Source: Aspidapion aeneum (taxonomy: Eukaryota; Arthropoda; Insecta; Coleoptera; Brentidae). Taken from it: 64,000 nucleotides of DNA. Positions 34,976 through 46,334 of the stretch are shown here, piece by piece. How positions within the stretch are numbered: the stretch's first letter is position 1; each line of letters starts with the position of its first letter. Where the stretch lies: contig OY755039.1 of NCBI GenBank assembly GCA_963576565.1, positions 30,518,602 to 30,582,601 of the forward strand, read 5' to 3'. The translations under genes were made by a program, and so were the position numbers. The notes below the pieces were generated by a model that had not been told where the DNA came from, searched no databases, and saw only the letters and a program-made list of their open reading frames with translations.

Positions 34976-35445
34976 CGTTTTGATTAAAAAAAAAGCTATG
35001 GAGCGTCTCAAAAGTCATGGCCAACTATTTTAAAAAGATCAGGCCATGTCTGATAAAATTTTGGTTTCGTGCGTTAAAATAAAATACGTCCAATAATATT
35101 CCGCATATTTTTTAAAATCGCCCACTGAAAGTGTCGTTGAAGTTAGATAATTGGAAGGAGCGATGATCTAGTTGAGTCAAAAAGCCGAAAAATGGAAACT
35201 TTGAATCTAATACACTTTTGCTCGTAGATATATTAGGTCATATTTGACTGAAATAACTAATTTTTGATAAAAATAAAAAGTTTTTTTGGTGTGTGGGGCA
35301 AAAAACCTGGAGGCTTAGAGTAATACATTTATCTAAGCCTGGAGGTCTTTTCAAAATTCGTGTATGAATTTCCAAATTTTAAAAGAGGATAACTTGAATT
35401 TATTTAATAAACACAAACTCCTGATCTGGACCTGTCACCTTAAAA

Positions 35446-36709
35446 AAATCACATAAAGTTAATCTACTACATACACTTTCACATAGGTATATATTTTGGA
35501 GAGAGGTTGTTAATTAAGTTCTGAGGCAAGAGTCAAGTGACAAGTAAATGACATCCTATTTCGTAGTCATGTAGAAGTAGATAAAATATATTTAAAATAA
35601 AATAAATAAAAATAATAAAAGTTTCACAAAATACATAAAATGCAAATCAAAATGTATTTTTTTAAAACGAAAAAAAAAATACAAAAAACGTAAATTATAG
35701 TAGGTCCAATTCAAATAGTAAATGGCTATTTCCTAGTCAAATCTTATTTGAAAATTCTTGAATATGAAAAACCAGCAACCAATTATCGTAATACTGGAAA
35801 AATCAGGGAATTTCGCAGACAAATCTCGACAATTTACAATCATTCATTTTTGACATATTTAAAAATTATTCAAAATGGCTTGTAAACTTTGATCATTTCA
35901 AAAATAAACCGACCTTTTTTTAAGTGATGAGTAACAGGCTGAATTTTTGTATATAGCTTCTTTATTTTGCCCAGACGGCTAACTTTTTTTTCTGCGAAAA
36001 TTCTTGACAGTGATTCCTCACAGAGTGAGCGGGCACAGAAATCTTTCGAGCTTTGAACTAACTAAATGTGGCCTTTTACTTTTAACACATTTTTTAAGCA
36101 ACAGAAAAAAATAATTCAGTTACTATTTCTTTACTGTTACTTTTTTTATCTTATAAATAACGAGATGAAAAAAGTAACAGTAAAGAATTAGTAACCGGCA
36201 GTTTTTTTTTCTGTGGCTTAAAAAATTAAATTGAAAGTAAATGGCACCATTGTCCCCAAAATCGCATGCTTTCAGTCAGTCCAAAAATATTTCTACGCCC
36301 GCGCACTCTGTGAGGAACCACTGTCAAGAATTTAAAAGTTGTTTTCTTTACATAAAAAATAGATCGGTGTAAGGTAAAATGCCCAGTCATTAATACTATA
36401 CCAATGATTGATACCCTAGAATATGTTTCCCCAAAGAAAGACTTCTATGAGCCTTAAATTGTTTTTAAATATGTCAACTAGTAAGTCAGAGTATATGGTA
36501 ACTCTGTACAAGTTTTTGTTACTGTATTCCTTTACCCTCCAGAAATATTTAGTTTCTCTGTGAATGTTGACCAGTGAACATCATTTTTCTGATGGCTTCT
36601 TAAGAAAAAAATTAGGAAAGTGCAACTTTTTTGTTTTTAAAGATATTATAGTGATTTTTACACCGGGAAATACAGAAAGGACTGAAAAATACTGTTTTTG
36701 TATTTTCAT
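35446..36709 (+). repeat. 1,264-bp tandem duplication, copy 1
   Basis: Nearly identical to 36,710-37,970. The only differences I noticed are one base near the 3' end (ACCGGG here, ACAGGG at 37,925) and the terminal few bases. It includes the palindromic element at 35,997-36,334. Confidence 0.95.
35997..36334. mobile_element. Palindromic MITE-like element inside duplication copy 1
   Basis: Ends AAATTCTTGACAGTGATTCC and its inverse GGAACCACTGTCAAGAATTT. A second inner inverted pair is TTACTATTTCTTTACTGTTA with TAACAGTAAAGAATTAGTAA. The duplicate lies at 37,261-37,598. Confidence 0.85.
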
Positions 36710-37970
36710 AAATCACATAAAGTTAATCTACTACATACACTTTCACATAGGTATATATTTTGGAGAGAGGTTGTTAATTAAGTTCTGAGGCAAGAGTCAA
36801 GTGACAAGTAAATGACATCCTATTTCGTAGTCATGTAGAAGTAGATAAAATATATTTAAAATAAAATAAATAAAAATAATAAAAGTTTCACAAAATACAT
36901 AAAATGCAAATCAAAATGTATTTTTTTAAAACGAAAAAAAAAATACAAAAAACGTAAATTATAGTAGGTCCAATTCAAATAGTAAATGGCTATTTCCTAG
37001 TCAAATCTTATTTGAAAATTCTTGAATATGAAAAACCAGCAACCAATTATCGTAATACTGGAAAAATCAGGGAATTTCGCAGACAAATCTCGACAATTTA
37101 CAATCATTCATTTTTGACATATTTAAAAATTATTCAAAATGGCTTGTAAACTTTGATCATTTCAAAAATAAACCGACCTTTTTTTAAGTGATGAGTAACA
37201 GGCTGAATTTTTGTATATAGCTTCTTTATTTTGCCCAGACGGCTAACTTTTTTTTCTGCGAAAATTCTTGACAGTGATTCCTCACAGAGTGAGCGGGCAC
37301 AGAAATCTTTCGAGCTTTGAACTAACTAAATGTGGCCTTTTACTTTTAACACATTTTTTAAGCAACAGAAAAAAATAATTCAGTTACTATTTCTTTACTG
37401 TTACTTTTTTTATCTTATAAATAACGAGATGAAAAAAGTAACAGTAAAGAATTAGTAACCGGCAGTTTTTTTTTCTGTGGCTTAAAAAATTAAATTGAAA
37501 GTAAATGGCACCATTGTCCCCAAAATCGCATGCTTTCAGTCAGTCCAAAAATATTTCTACGCCCGCGCACTCTGTGAGGAACCACTGTCAAGAATTTAAA
37601 AGTTGTTTTCTTTACATAAAAAATAGATCGGTGTAAGGTAAAATGCCCAGTCATTAATACTATACCAATGATTGATACCCTAGAATATGTTTCCCCAAAG
37701 AAAGACTTCTATGAGCCTTAAATTGTTTTTAAATATGTCAACTAGTAAGTCAGAGTATATGGTAACTCTGTACAAGTTTTTGTTACTGTATTCCTTTACC
37801 CTCCAGAAATATTTAGTTTCTCTGTGAATGTTGACCAGTGAACATCATTTTTCTGATGGCTTCTTAAGAAAAAAATTAGGAAAGTGCAACTTTTTTGTTT
37901 TTAAAGATATTATAGTGATTTTTACACAGGGAAATACAGAAAGGACTGAAAAATACTGTTTTTGTATTTT
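36710..37970 (+). repeat. 1,264-bp tandem duplication, copy 2
   Basis: Head-to-tail copy of 35,446-36,709; see that entry. The near identity implies a very recent event, or two haplotypes placed in tandem by assembly. Confidence 0.95.
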
Positions 37971-37974
37971 TATC

Positions 37975-38705
37975 TTAATTCTATTTTTTTATATTAGCTA
38001 AAAAAATGTGCATATCAATTACTGAATAAATAAAAAATGCATTTTCCTATTATTGATACCCCTATATCCATCCATTATAACAGCAAGACTAAATAAAATT
38101 TTCTCAACCTGTTAAAAATTTTCATATATTTGTTTTTGTAAGTATTCTCCTAATATGAAAGTTTTATGTTTAAATGTGTTCTAAATATATCTGTCTTGAA
38201 ATATTTAAGGAAGTTTTGTTTATACTAAGTTGTGATAGCAAAAAAGGTATTAATTGGAATATCAATAACTGGAATTTCTCAGAATTACCCTATCAATAAC
38301 TGGCAAAAAATCTTATTAATTATTTTGAATTAATTCTTTTATATCCATAAATTGTATTTCTTACAATTTTTTGATCCGTCAGGAAATGTTGAATGTAAAT
38401 TTTGCAATTTAAAAATGTAATTTTACTTCAAAAGCAACAATTTTATGATTTTTTTCCTCAATTTTTGGGCTTGAGGTATCAATAACTGAAATTTTTGACA
38501 ATTGTCAAAAATTTAAGGTTATGTCTATAAATTGTTTTTCTATAAACTAGTTGATCGGGTGACAGTTTATCAAATTGCGGATTAAATTTGTAGTTTTTCT
38601 AAAATTAATTATGCAGATTTGTTGTGGACATCATGAAGAATGTTTAATGGTATCTATAAACCACTCTTAACTTTATTAACAAACTATAAAAAAAATAAAT
38701 AAATA
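37975..38705. other. Dsp1 intron 1, no feature recognised
   Basis: AT-rich with several 'TATCAATAACTG' motifs (about 38,260, 38,292, 38,478), possibly a decayed tandem repeat. Confidence 0.4.
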
Positions 38706-38711
38706 CAAGTA

Positions 38712-38842
38712 CAGTCGAACCTCTATAACTCAAACTCAAAGGGACAACCAAAACCGTTCGAGTTATGGAGAGTTCGAGTTATAGAAATTCAAATTAAACT
38801 GGTTAAAGTTATAGAGAGGTTCGAATTATAGAGGTTCGACTG
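38712..38842. mobile_element. pogo/Tigger-type MITE, 131 bp
   Basis: Ends CAGTCGAACCTCTATAACTC and (reverse complement of right end) CAGTCGAACCTCTATAATTC, flanked by TA on both sides (38,710-38,711 and 38,843-38,844). CAGTCGAACCTCTAT is the well-known terminal repeat of pogo/Tigger-like elements. The interior is made of GAGTTATAGA-like repeats. Confidence 0.93.
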
Positions 38843-39194
38843 TACTTACCTATGTAATGACACTCCTTTACTTCTCCCGGACATTTTTCCACAAACCGCA
38901 CATGTTTTACATGCAATATTACCGATTGTTTACAGAAAAAAACAATTTTACACAAAAAACGCGCCAAATGTTACAAAACAACAAATATGGCGTCCATCCA
39001 CACAGCAGCTGTGTGTACGTGTCAAAACACACGCGTGCGCACTTAAAAATTTGCATGTGCGAATTTAAATTTGCCATTGTTTCCAAAGCAGAACCAGTAT
39101 TTATGCTTTAGGGTATCTGGAAAAAACAAAGCATTGATAAAATTAAAATATCAAAAAGTTAAATGACCTAACCTAATTCAATGTTTTTTTGCAG

Positions 39195-39389
39195 CAATCA
39201 GAAGCGTCTCAGCAGCAACAGGAAGCTAACCGGCAGCACCAAGAGGCCATACAACAGCACCACCAGGCAATAGCAGAAGCTCAGGCCCGGCACCAACAAC
39301 TGCAACAGCAAACCGCCCAGTTGCAGCACCAACTTCAGCAACAGCATCAGCAGTTGCTCAACAACCACCAGCAACAGCAAATTTTACAG
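39195..39389 (+). CDS. Dsp1: Dsp1 coding exon 2, Gln-rich 65-residue exon
   Basis: Acceptor TTTTTTTTGCAG and donor CAG|GTATAG. The exon starts and ends on codon boundaries and encodes 65 residues dominated by Gln and His with regularly spaced Glu, Ala and Leu ('EAIQQHHQAIAEAQARHQQL'), likely helical or coiled coil. It continues the Gln-rich N-terminal region of DSP1. Because both ends are phase 0 it could be skipped without disturbing the HMG boxes. Reverse-strand ORFs over it are codon-bias shadows. Confidence 0.9.
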
Positions 39390-39539
39390 GTATAGTGTTA
39401 TTTGTGTTAACCTTCGAGGCTTCATATTCTTATCCAGTTAGGCCAGTCATTGAAGCGAAAAAATGACCCCCAGCTGGCAAAAGGTGGTGTAGTCGATTTT
39501 GATTTTGACATTGTTGTTCACATTGGAGTCTTAAAAAAA

Positions 39540-40330
39540 ATGAGTTTTCGACCTTGGAGGGGGCCGGCTCCCACGCCATTTTGGATTTAGTGTGCACAAA
39601 AAAGTTTTAGGCAAAAGAATAAAATTTATGACAACACCGCTGTTGCAAGTTTTTTTGTTTTTGAGATATTAATTTTATTTTCTTTAAAAAAGGTATTTTA
39701 ACATTTTTCCCTAAAATGCTTAGTATTTTTGAAAACTGAATAGAACCTAAAAAACATGATTTTTTTTCTAAAAAATAACCCCGATTTATGGCTAACTGTG
39801 GACTTGGCCCACTTATGTGATACATCATTTAATTTTCTACAATAAAGTTGATTATACACTTTCTGTAAAATGCTTACCTTTTGAGAAAGTGACATAAAAC
39901 TGAATAATTTCGGTTTATTTTGCATATACTATGGAAATACATAGGAAACGGGTATACTGCTAACACTTCAGGGTTCCTATCTCAGCAAGGGTACTACCCA
40001 GAGAACTCAACAATGTCTCATTTTATAGGCTATTAGTCGTTCCCTATTTTCTTAAAAATAAGCAGCTTCGAAGTTAAAAAATATTGGTCAAAATCAAAAA
40101 TGACGGCGAAATGTTTAGCGTCATAACTCGAAAATCATTTGTTTGACAAAGAAACGCACAAAAGCGTTTTTATTGTCCTTTAACTTTTGTTTAAGACTTT
40201 TTTTGTAAAACGTACAGTAACCAAGTAAGTTTTTAAAAAAAACCTTTTTGTGCACACTAAATCCAAGATGGGATGGACATATGTCAAAATCGTTTTAATT
40301 TAATACAGGAGGGTCATTTTCAGTTATCAT
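39540..40330. mobile_element. Foldback element in Dsp1 intron 2
   Basis: 'CCATTTTGGATTTAGTGTGC', 'ACAAAAAAGTTTT' and 'TTTTTGAGATATT' on the left pair with 'GCACACTAAATCCAAGATGG' and related sequence on the right (40,120-40,275), with divergence. No ORF. Confidence 0.65.
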
Positions 40331-40339
40331 AAGCTTAGG

Positions 40340-41610
40340 TCAAAACTATATGCAGAAAAAGGCTTAAAACTACGTACATACCTTTTAGGATGTATCATTT
40401 TACTGATTAAATATTTGACTAAAACAGGGTATAAAGAAAACTTCTAAACGTTGATGGTGCCACGGGCTATAATATAATTATGGCGGCCCTCGATTTTAAA
40501 TTCCAGGCTTATAGCCCAAATAAATCGAAAATGTTGCCGTTCTTTTAAGTTGAATTTCCGTATGTTTTATAGACAGAGAGGGATAATCGTAATCCGCAAT
40601 GGGCATCGGTCGCCTCTGACTGTGAAGACGGCATAAGAAACGCGCGTGTGGGTCCACATTCTGTCGGTGTATAATTTAATAGCGATATGTTCTGTTGCCT
40701 ACTAATTGCGAAATATAGAAAGAAAGGACATGTCTATGGAATTCGATAGTACACAGACTCTGGGCCCTGGTTGTGAAACGACGCCAATTACTGGTGGCCT
40801 ATCTAACAAGATTTAAGCTTGAGGGTTCAATACGAGGGACGATCCAAAAGATGCCCATAGAGAATAATAGAACATATTTGTTTATTTTGCATACCTATAT
40901 AGAAAATAATAGTTTCGATTATAGATTATTAAATTGATTATTACATTTATATTGCAAAACAAATGTATTGCAGTTTTGATAAGAACTAATAACATAGTGA
41001 AAACGCCTGATACAAGATAATTACAAAAATTTGAAATTCCCTACTGGCAAAAAAAATATATTTGTAAGTTCTTGAACTAGCCGGATGATATTTTCATGCC
41101 TGTGGATGTGGAGCTTTTTGTTTGGTGACAAACATTTTTAAAAATTTTTAAACAAATACTACTAAAAATAGGGAATAATATTTTTGCTTTTACCAGATGG
41201 TGGTCAAACTTAATTCAGTTATTTTGAGTAAAGACCCTTTAATTCACTTTAATTCATTTAGAATAAGTTGAACACTTCCACAGGACAAAGGCTTAAATTA
41301 CACTATGGTTATAGGGAGTCCTATAAACCTAAGAATTAGTGTTAAAAATACCCAAATTTAAACTATTATAAATTTATGAAAAGCCAACCAACAAAAAGGG
41401 TCTCTAATGATATCCTTTCCTTTGAACTAAGGTTGGACAGTCCCCCAATTTGCCAAATCGATTTTATGGTCTTTTGGCCAGCCATTTTCTTAGATTTATT
41501 CCTGAGTGCAGGATCATATGATTTTTAACTCGTTTTTATTTTTAGTAAGGCTCCCAAAAAAAATTTGGCGTGCTTCGTCAAATTTTTGCCCAAAATTCGT
41601 TAAAAAACAT
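40340..41610. other. Dsp1 intron 2, no feature recognised
   Basis: A GC-richer patch around 40,570-40,680 has no ORF or splice logic I can support. Confidence 0.3.
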
Positions 41611-41616
41611 ACCTCC

Positions 41617-42122
41617 CTCTGTCAATTTTTTTAGTGGCGCAAAACCAAAAGCGCATACTTTTTTATTATATGTTTACTATTTTTAGGGTTTCTAACCCAT
41701 ATCCATAATATTTATGTATATGATCTAACCCTAGTTCTTTAAAGAAACTAACCCAGACCTACCCAAATTATACTATGAAATTACTCAAAATTTATTAGAA
41801 ATTCTGCTGAATTAATTAAAATAATAACTTAACTTACCCTGGGTTTGTCATAGATTCATGGAGAGTCTTTAGGTATAGGTATTTACAAAAAAGTTACAAA
41901 AATAAACATTATTTTTGTCCACTTTCATGTGTGTTTTTCAATTTTTATATCAGGTAGTGACCGGCCTAGTTCTTTAATTTTTCCTCTAGCAAAAAACCAC
42001 TAAAAGAGTTTTGTAAGACGCTAATTTTATTCATTTGCACCTAAAAAAATAGAACAATATGCATACCCGAGTATACGGGTATATTTTTTGTCGCGTAATT
42101 TGTCGGCGTAAATTAAAGCACA
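41617..42122 (+). repeat. Dispersed direct repeat, sister copy of 33,185-33,595
   Basis: See the 33,185 entry; this copy has extra sequence (about 41,690-41,765) absent from the other. Confidence 0.85.
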
Positions 42123-42325
42123 AATTTTTGTTGATTCTTTTCACTTATACAATGTAAAAATTGTCCAACTCTGTCGCTCATATAGGCCATTCCTAAAAAT
42201 CTCTCTCTGTTCGGTGGCGCCAGCAGCATACGGCACACACTCCAGCCCACACATGCGGCAGCCAGCGGGCCAGACAGTGGTCGCGCATTGATTCGGAGTG
42301 TGATCCACTGCATTGCACAGGGTTT

Positions 42326-42412
42326 ACCATATTTTATATAAATTAAAAAGAAATGCATACAAAAAATGAACCATATTTTATATAAATTAAAAAGAAATGC
42401 ATACAAAATTAA
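42326..42412 (+). repeat. Tandem duplication of a ~45-bp unit
   Basis: The unit containing 'CCATATTTTATATAAATTAA' and 'AAAGAAATGCATACAAAA' occurs twice in a row with almost no change. Confidence 0.93.
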
Positions 42413-42585
42413 GATGTTTTAAAAATAAAAAATGTGTTTTTGTAGAAAAATAAGGTAGTGCCATGGCTCCGTGGCACTACCCTACGAGCCGCCACTATTT
42501 AAACTACAATTAACCGAAAAAACCAGATGGCTAACTAAAAAGCCTATCAAGTGGAGTAATTTTATTTAACTTGTTTTTCTTCCAG

Positions 42586-42768
42586 CAGCCGCTAACCCAA
42601 CAAAAAGGCAGGATGCCCCGTGGTGCAAAAGGTGATCTGAAGCCCAGAGGGCGTATGACCGCGTACGCGTTTTTTGTGCAGACTTGCAGGGAAGAACACA
42701 AGAAAAAACACCCTGAAGAAAACGTTGTCTTCGCCGAATTCTCGAAAAAGTGCGCCGAAAGGTGGAAG
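42586..42768 (+). CDS. Dsp1: Dsp1 coding exon 3, first half of HMG box A
   Basis: Encodes 61 residues: a basic Gly/Arg-rich lead ([20 protein letters not shown]) and the start of HMG box A ('[20 protein letters not shown]', '[13 protein letters not shown]'), nearly the same as DSP1/HMGB1 box A helices I and II. It begins and ends at phase 0; the donor AAG|GTAGG splits the box at the Trp-Lys of helix II, as expected if the rest is in the next exon. The acceptor is a NAGNAG (CAGCAG), so a one-Gln alternative start at 42,589 is possible. Confidence 0.96.
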
Positions 42769-42954
42769 GTAGGTCAATAAAAAAAGCAAATAATGGTTCT
42801 TACTAGTTTGGAAATGTTTTTTTAAACTTTGCTATTCCAGCCATACTTCTTTACATTCAATTTAGCACTATGCCTAAGAGTCATTTGCAGCCGTAATAGC
42901 CAAGTTTAGAAAAACATTTCCAAACTATTAAGAACCATTCATTTTGAAATTTTT

Positions 42955-44110
42955 ATTGGAGAACTTGGCTTTACTTTTATCTCAATTCTTTTTACGCAAT
43001 ACCACTTTCGCGTACTTGGCTTTTTTTTACATGAAATGTTTTTGTTATGATTTCACTGCTTTTTTAAAGGATTTGGATAATATTTAAGTTTTAAAGTAGT
43101 AAAATATGAGGGAAATTGTTCAAAACTTTTGCAATGCTTATTAAAAATGTCGAGGTTTTTTATATTTTCCTATGGTTTTATCATCAGCCTTCTAAAGCTT
43201 AGCTCTCTAGTGTTCCTGGAAGTAGGCAATGTTAATTTTACATAACTTTACATTTATAGGGGAGGAAAGTAAATTAAAATGTTGGTGTTTTTAAATTTTT
43301 TCCTATAGTTTTATCATAGTTCCTATCAGTCTTCCAAAGCTCAGCTCTCTAGCGTTTGTGGAAAGTTAATTAAGCTTTGGGGTTTTTTAATTTTGTTTTA
43401 TAGTTTTATCATAGTTCCTATCGGCGTTCCAAAGCTCAGTTCTCGAGCGTTTCTGGAAGTGAGCAACTTTTACACAACTTTCCATTTATAGGGGAGGGAA
43501 GTAAATTAGAATTTTTGGGTTTTTTAAGTTTTTTCTATAGTTTTATCATAGTTACTATCAGTCTTCCAAAGCTCAGCTCTCTAGCGTGTCCGGAAGGGGG
43601 CAATGTTACTTTTACATTACTTTAAATTTATAGGGGAGGAAACTAAATTATAATTTTGAGGTTTTTAAATTTTTTTCTATAGTTTTATCATAGTTCCTAT
43701 CAGTCTTCCATTTCTGGAAGTGGGCAATGTTACTTTTACATAAGTTTACGTACGTAAATTAAAATTTTGGGTTTTTTTTATTTTTTCTAGGGGTTTGGTC
43801 ATAATTTCTATCAGTCTATGTCTGGAAGTACAGTAGAATTTTTATGATCTACACATGAGTGAGTGAGTGACAATTTCGACGTTTTTTGAAATTTCGTAAT
43901 TACTACTTTATGGAATCCCATGAAACATGATGGGGTTGTTAACTCCATGAAGATCTACGACTGTGCAAAGTTTGAGATTAGCTCATTCCGAACTAGAGTT
44001 TTAGATAGGTCAAATATCGGCTGAAATGTTTCAAGAAAAGATGGTACAGCGCGCGAACTTGGCGAGGCACTGCCGGGCCCTCAGATATTTTATCTACAGT
44101 GTGGAACAGC
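42955..44110 (+). repeat. Complex repeat with ~140-bp subrepeats; inverted relative at 57,020-57,845
   Basis: A lead block ('ACTTGGCTTTACTTTTATCTC...CGCGTACTTGGC') precedes about five to six diverged units anchored by 'CAGTCTTCCAAAGCTCAGCTC' at about 43,189, 43,331, 43,425, 43,563, 43,705 and 43,815, then a tail ('GACGTTTTTTGAAATTTCG', 'CTACGACTGTGCAAAGTTTG', 'AACTTGGCGAGGCACTGCC'). Confidence 0.85.
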
Positions 44111-44221
44111 CAAATAGAATAAATTCGTTAACGAATACATGAGGGCGTGTTGGGAAGAACACTAAAACACTTCGATTTGTATTTTTAAATGAGCATTTTC
44201 TCAAAATAAAAAATTATATAG

Positions 44222-45430
44222 GGTGTGTCATGTGACAGTGGCCAACACCAAATTTGTTATTTTAATTGCCACCCCCTGTATATTATTTATTTTTTGGATT
44301 CTTCAGAAAATTCTAGACATAATTCATTTACAATGTCCTATACCTAAGTCTAATCATTTTTGAAATATTGACAGTTCAAAAACGACAATTTCCAATTTTG
44401 ATGCGGAATATTTCGAAAACGGTTAGAACTGTGAGTAATCGGCCTACATATCCCTATCCTTATTTTTAATAGACTTGATACCGACCGGTTGAAGTGTATT
44501 TTTTTAATACTCACAGGTCAAGCATTTCTCAGTGAGTTTCATCTCATATAAATTCAAATTAACTTTAGAAATAAAGAAAAACCACATACATTTTTTTTAA
44601 GCAAATGTCATTTTTTGAAAACAGTCTGTGCAGTCGTAGGAAAATAGTCTCAAATTGTAGTACCACCCCTGAGGGGTGGTTTAAAGTTCGAAAAACAATA
44701 GAAATATTCCATGATTAATAAAAAAACTTACATACAAAAATATTCAAAGCTAAATAATACATAAATAACTTAAAACTATATCTGTAGATGCATTACCGTA
44801 TTAAATATGTATCAATATTTAAATACTGTAAAAAGCACAAGATATATTAGAATCCCTTTTCAATTACACATTCACTAAAACAATCGACCATCGGTTTAAT
44901 CGTCGCTAACTTGTCTAAAAAATTAACATGTAAAATATAGCGGACAGCTGACACTGACTTACACCGTTTTTATTCGACATTCCCTAGTGACGTTTGGAGG
45001 TTTAAATATGGCTACCATTGTTAAACGAAAATATTTTATTATTTTTATTTATTTATAACCTTTGTGTGGACATAATGTCTTTGTTACAACGAAAAAAGAT
45101 GACCCATATCCCAAGGTATTTATGAATAATTTATATAAATATTAAAAACTATTGCATACACGGCAAACATAAGTTAAACCTTCAACCAAAATGTAGACTT
45201 TTAAACCTAGGTTTGTAGCACTTAGCACTGTAGACCCTTTAGTAAATACTAGTGTAATTGTTCGTGTTTGTTGTCAATCGATAGATAATTAAAAATAAGG
45301 ATAGGGACATGCAAGCCGTTTTTCCATAGTTTCTAACCGTTTTCGAAATATTCCACCTCGAAATTGGAAATTGTCGTTTTTGAACTGTCAATATTTCAAA
45401 AATGGTTTTTAAATATCACGTGACATCTGT
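44222..45430. mobile_element. Foldback element, about 1.2 kb
   Basis: The left arm (44,222-44,470: 'TTTTTGAAATATTGACAGTT', 'CAAAAACGACAATTTCCAAT', 'ATATTTCGAAAACGGTTAGA', 'CTATCCTTATTTTTAAT') recurs inverted at 45,280-45,425. No ORF. Confidence 0.82.
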
Positions 45431-45699
45431 CGTTTAACGTCGCACCAATAAAGGATAAAGTTAGCTAATGGGTGCGCGCAAAAGGTCCCTATTGTTGCAC
45501 CCCGGCTTTCGCTCTTATGGAGTGCAATCGGTATAAATTAATATACTTGACAACATTCTCAGTATTTTTTTGATTTTCAGAAAATATGACACTATACCAT
45601 ACTGCAGAATCGGTTACGTATAGGTTCGGTCGGCACGGTACGTTCAGTTCGTCAACGATTCCGCGCATTAATTCCGAACGTTCAGTTGAGTTTCGGACG

Positions 45700-45980
45700 T
45701 CATTTAAGACCCTTTTAAGCGGTGGACCGTTCCGTTATTAGTTCTCTTCGTCTAAATGTGAAAATCAAACAGAGAGCGTTTAACCAAGAAACGTCAAAAT
45801 CATGCATTTTCATTGTTCTTTTTTTGTACCTCCTGAGCAGGGTTATAACCGGTTAATAGAACAATGAAAATGCATGCTTTATTTACGTTTCTTGGTTAAA
45901 CGCTCTCTGTTTAATTCTCGCATTTAAACGAAGAGAACTAATGACCGAACGGTTGACCACTTGAAAAGGTCTTTAGTTTC
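45700..45980. repeat. Long palindrome, arms about 120 bp, loop about 35 bp
   Basis: The left arm (45,707-45,825) and right arm (45,862-45,980) pair through 'TTAGTTCTCTTCGT', 'AACAGAGAGCGTTTAACCAA', 'GAAACGT' and 'CATGCATTTTCATTGTTCT' with few mismatches. Confidence 0.9.
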
Positions 45981-46173
45981 TTATATCACAGATTACTGCA
46001 TAGCGTTGGAAATTTTTAAATAAAAAAATACTTCGATTTCGTTAAGCTCTTACGAAGATATTACCTAATTTGGGGATCATAGATTTACCATCAAAGTTCA
46101 AAATGAATAGTTATGCTCTCATAAGCCACGCAAAGGTTCTATTCAATTCTTATTGTGTAATTTTACTTTGTAG

Positions 46174-46334
46174 ACCATGTCAGACAAGGAAAAGAAACGT
46201 TTCCATGAGATGGCTGAGACTGACAAAACCAGGTACGACACAGAAATGCAAGGCTACACCCCGGCCAAGGGCGAGAAACAGAGGGGAAAGAAGAGGAAGC
46301 AGGTCAAGGACCCTAACGCACCAAAGAGATCATT
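46174..46334 (+). CDS. Dsp1: Dsp1 coding exon 4, end of HMG box A and linker
   Basis: Begins at a codon boundary after TTTGTAG and encodes '[20 protein letters not shown]' (helix III of HMG box A), '[15 protein letters not shown]', then a basic linker '[18 protein letters not shown]' which starts box [12 protein letters not shown] is the hallmark inter-box linker of HMGB proteins. It ends at phase 2 (TT|GTAAGT) and the split Leu codon is completed by the exon at 48,534. Confidence 0.96.

Larger units (their letters stand above)
26003..39194 (+). other. Dsp1: Dsp1 intron 1 (13.2 kb), repeat-rich
   Basis: GT at 26,003 and AG at 39,193-39,194. It holds palindromic MITEs (26,644; 27,262; 30,635; 34,376), nested GGGACC-type elements (28,699; 29,203), a foldback at 32,290, a large tandem duplication (35,446-37,970) and a pogo-type MITE (38,712). 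No additional coding exon was recognised. Confidence 0.8.
39390..42585 (+). other. Dsp1: Dsp1 intron 2 (3.2 kb)
   Basis: GT at 39,390 and AG at 42,584-42,585. Contains a foldback element (39,540-40,330), the repeat copy at 41,617 and a small tandem duplication (42,326-42,412). A 'GGTAGTGCCATGGCTCCGTG'/'GCACTACC' hairpin lies at 42,453-42,480. Confidence 0.85.
42769..46173 (+). other. Dsp1: Dsp1 intron 3 (3.4 kb)
   Basis: GT at 42,769 and AG at 46,172-46,173. Filled by the subrepeat element (42,955-44,110), the foldback (44,222-45,430) and the palindrome (45,700-45,980). 'CCAAACTA(T)TAAGAACCATT' at about 42,920-42,940 is the inverse of 'ATGGTTCTTACTAGTTTGG' at about 42,793-42,811. Confidence 0.85.

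Noticed and set aside
39198..39380. Minus-strand Leu-rich ORF
   Set aside because: Antisense of the Gln-rich Dsp1 exon.
42955..44110. CRISPR-like array of regularly spaced repeats
   Set aside because: Units are ~140 bp, diverged, without short identical repeats and unique spacers; the DNA is eukaryotic.
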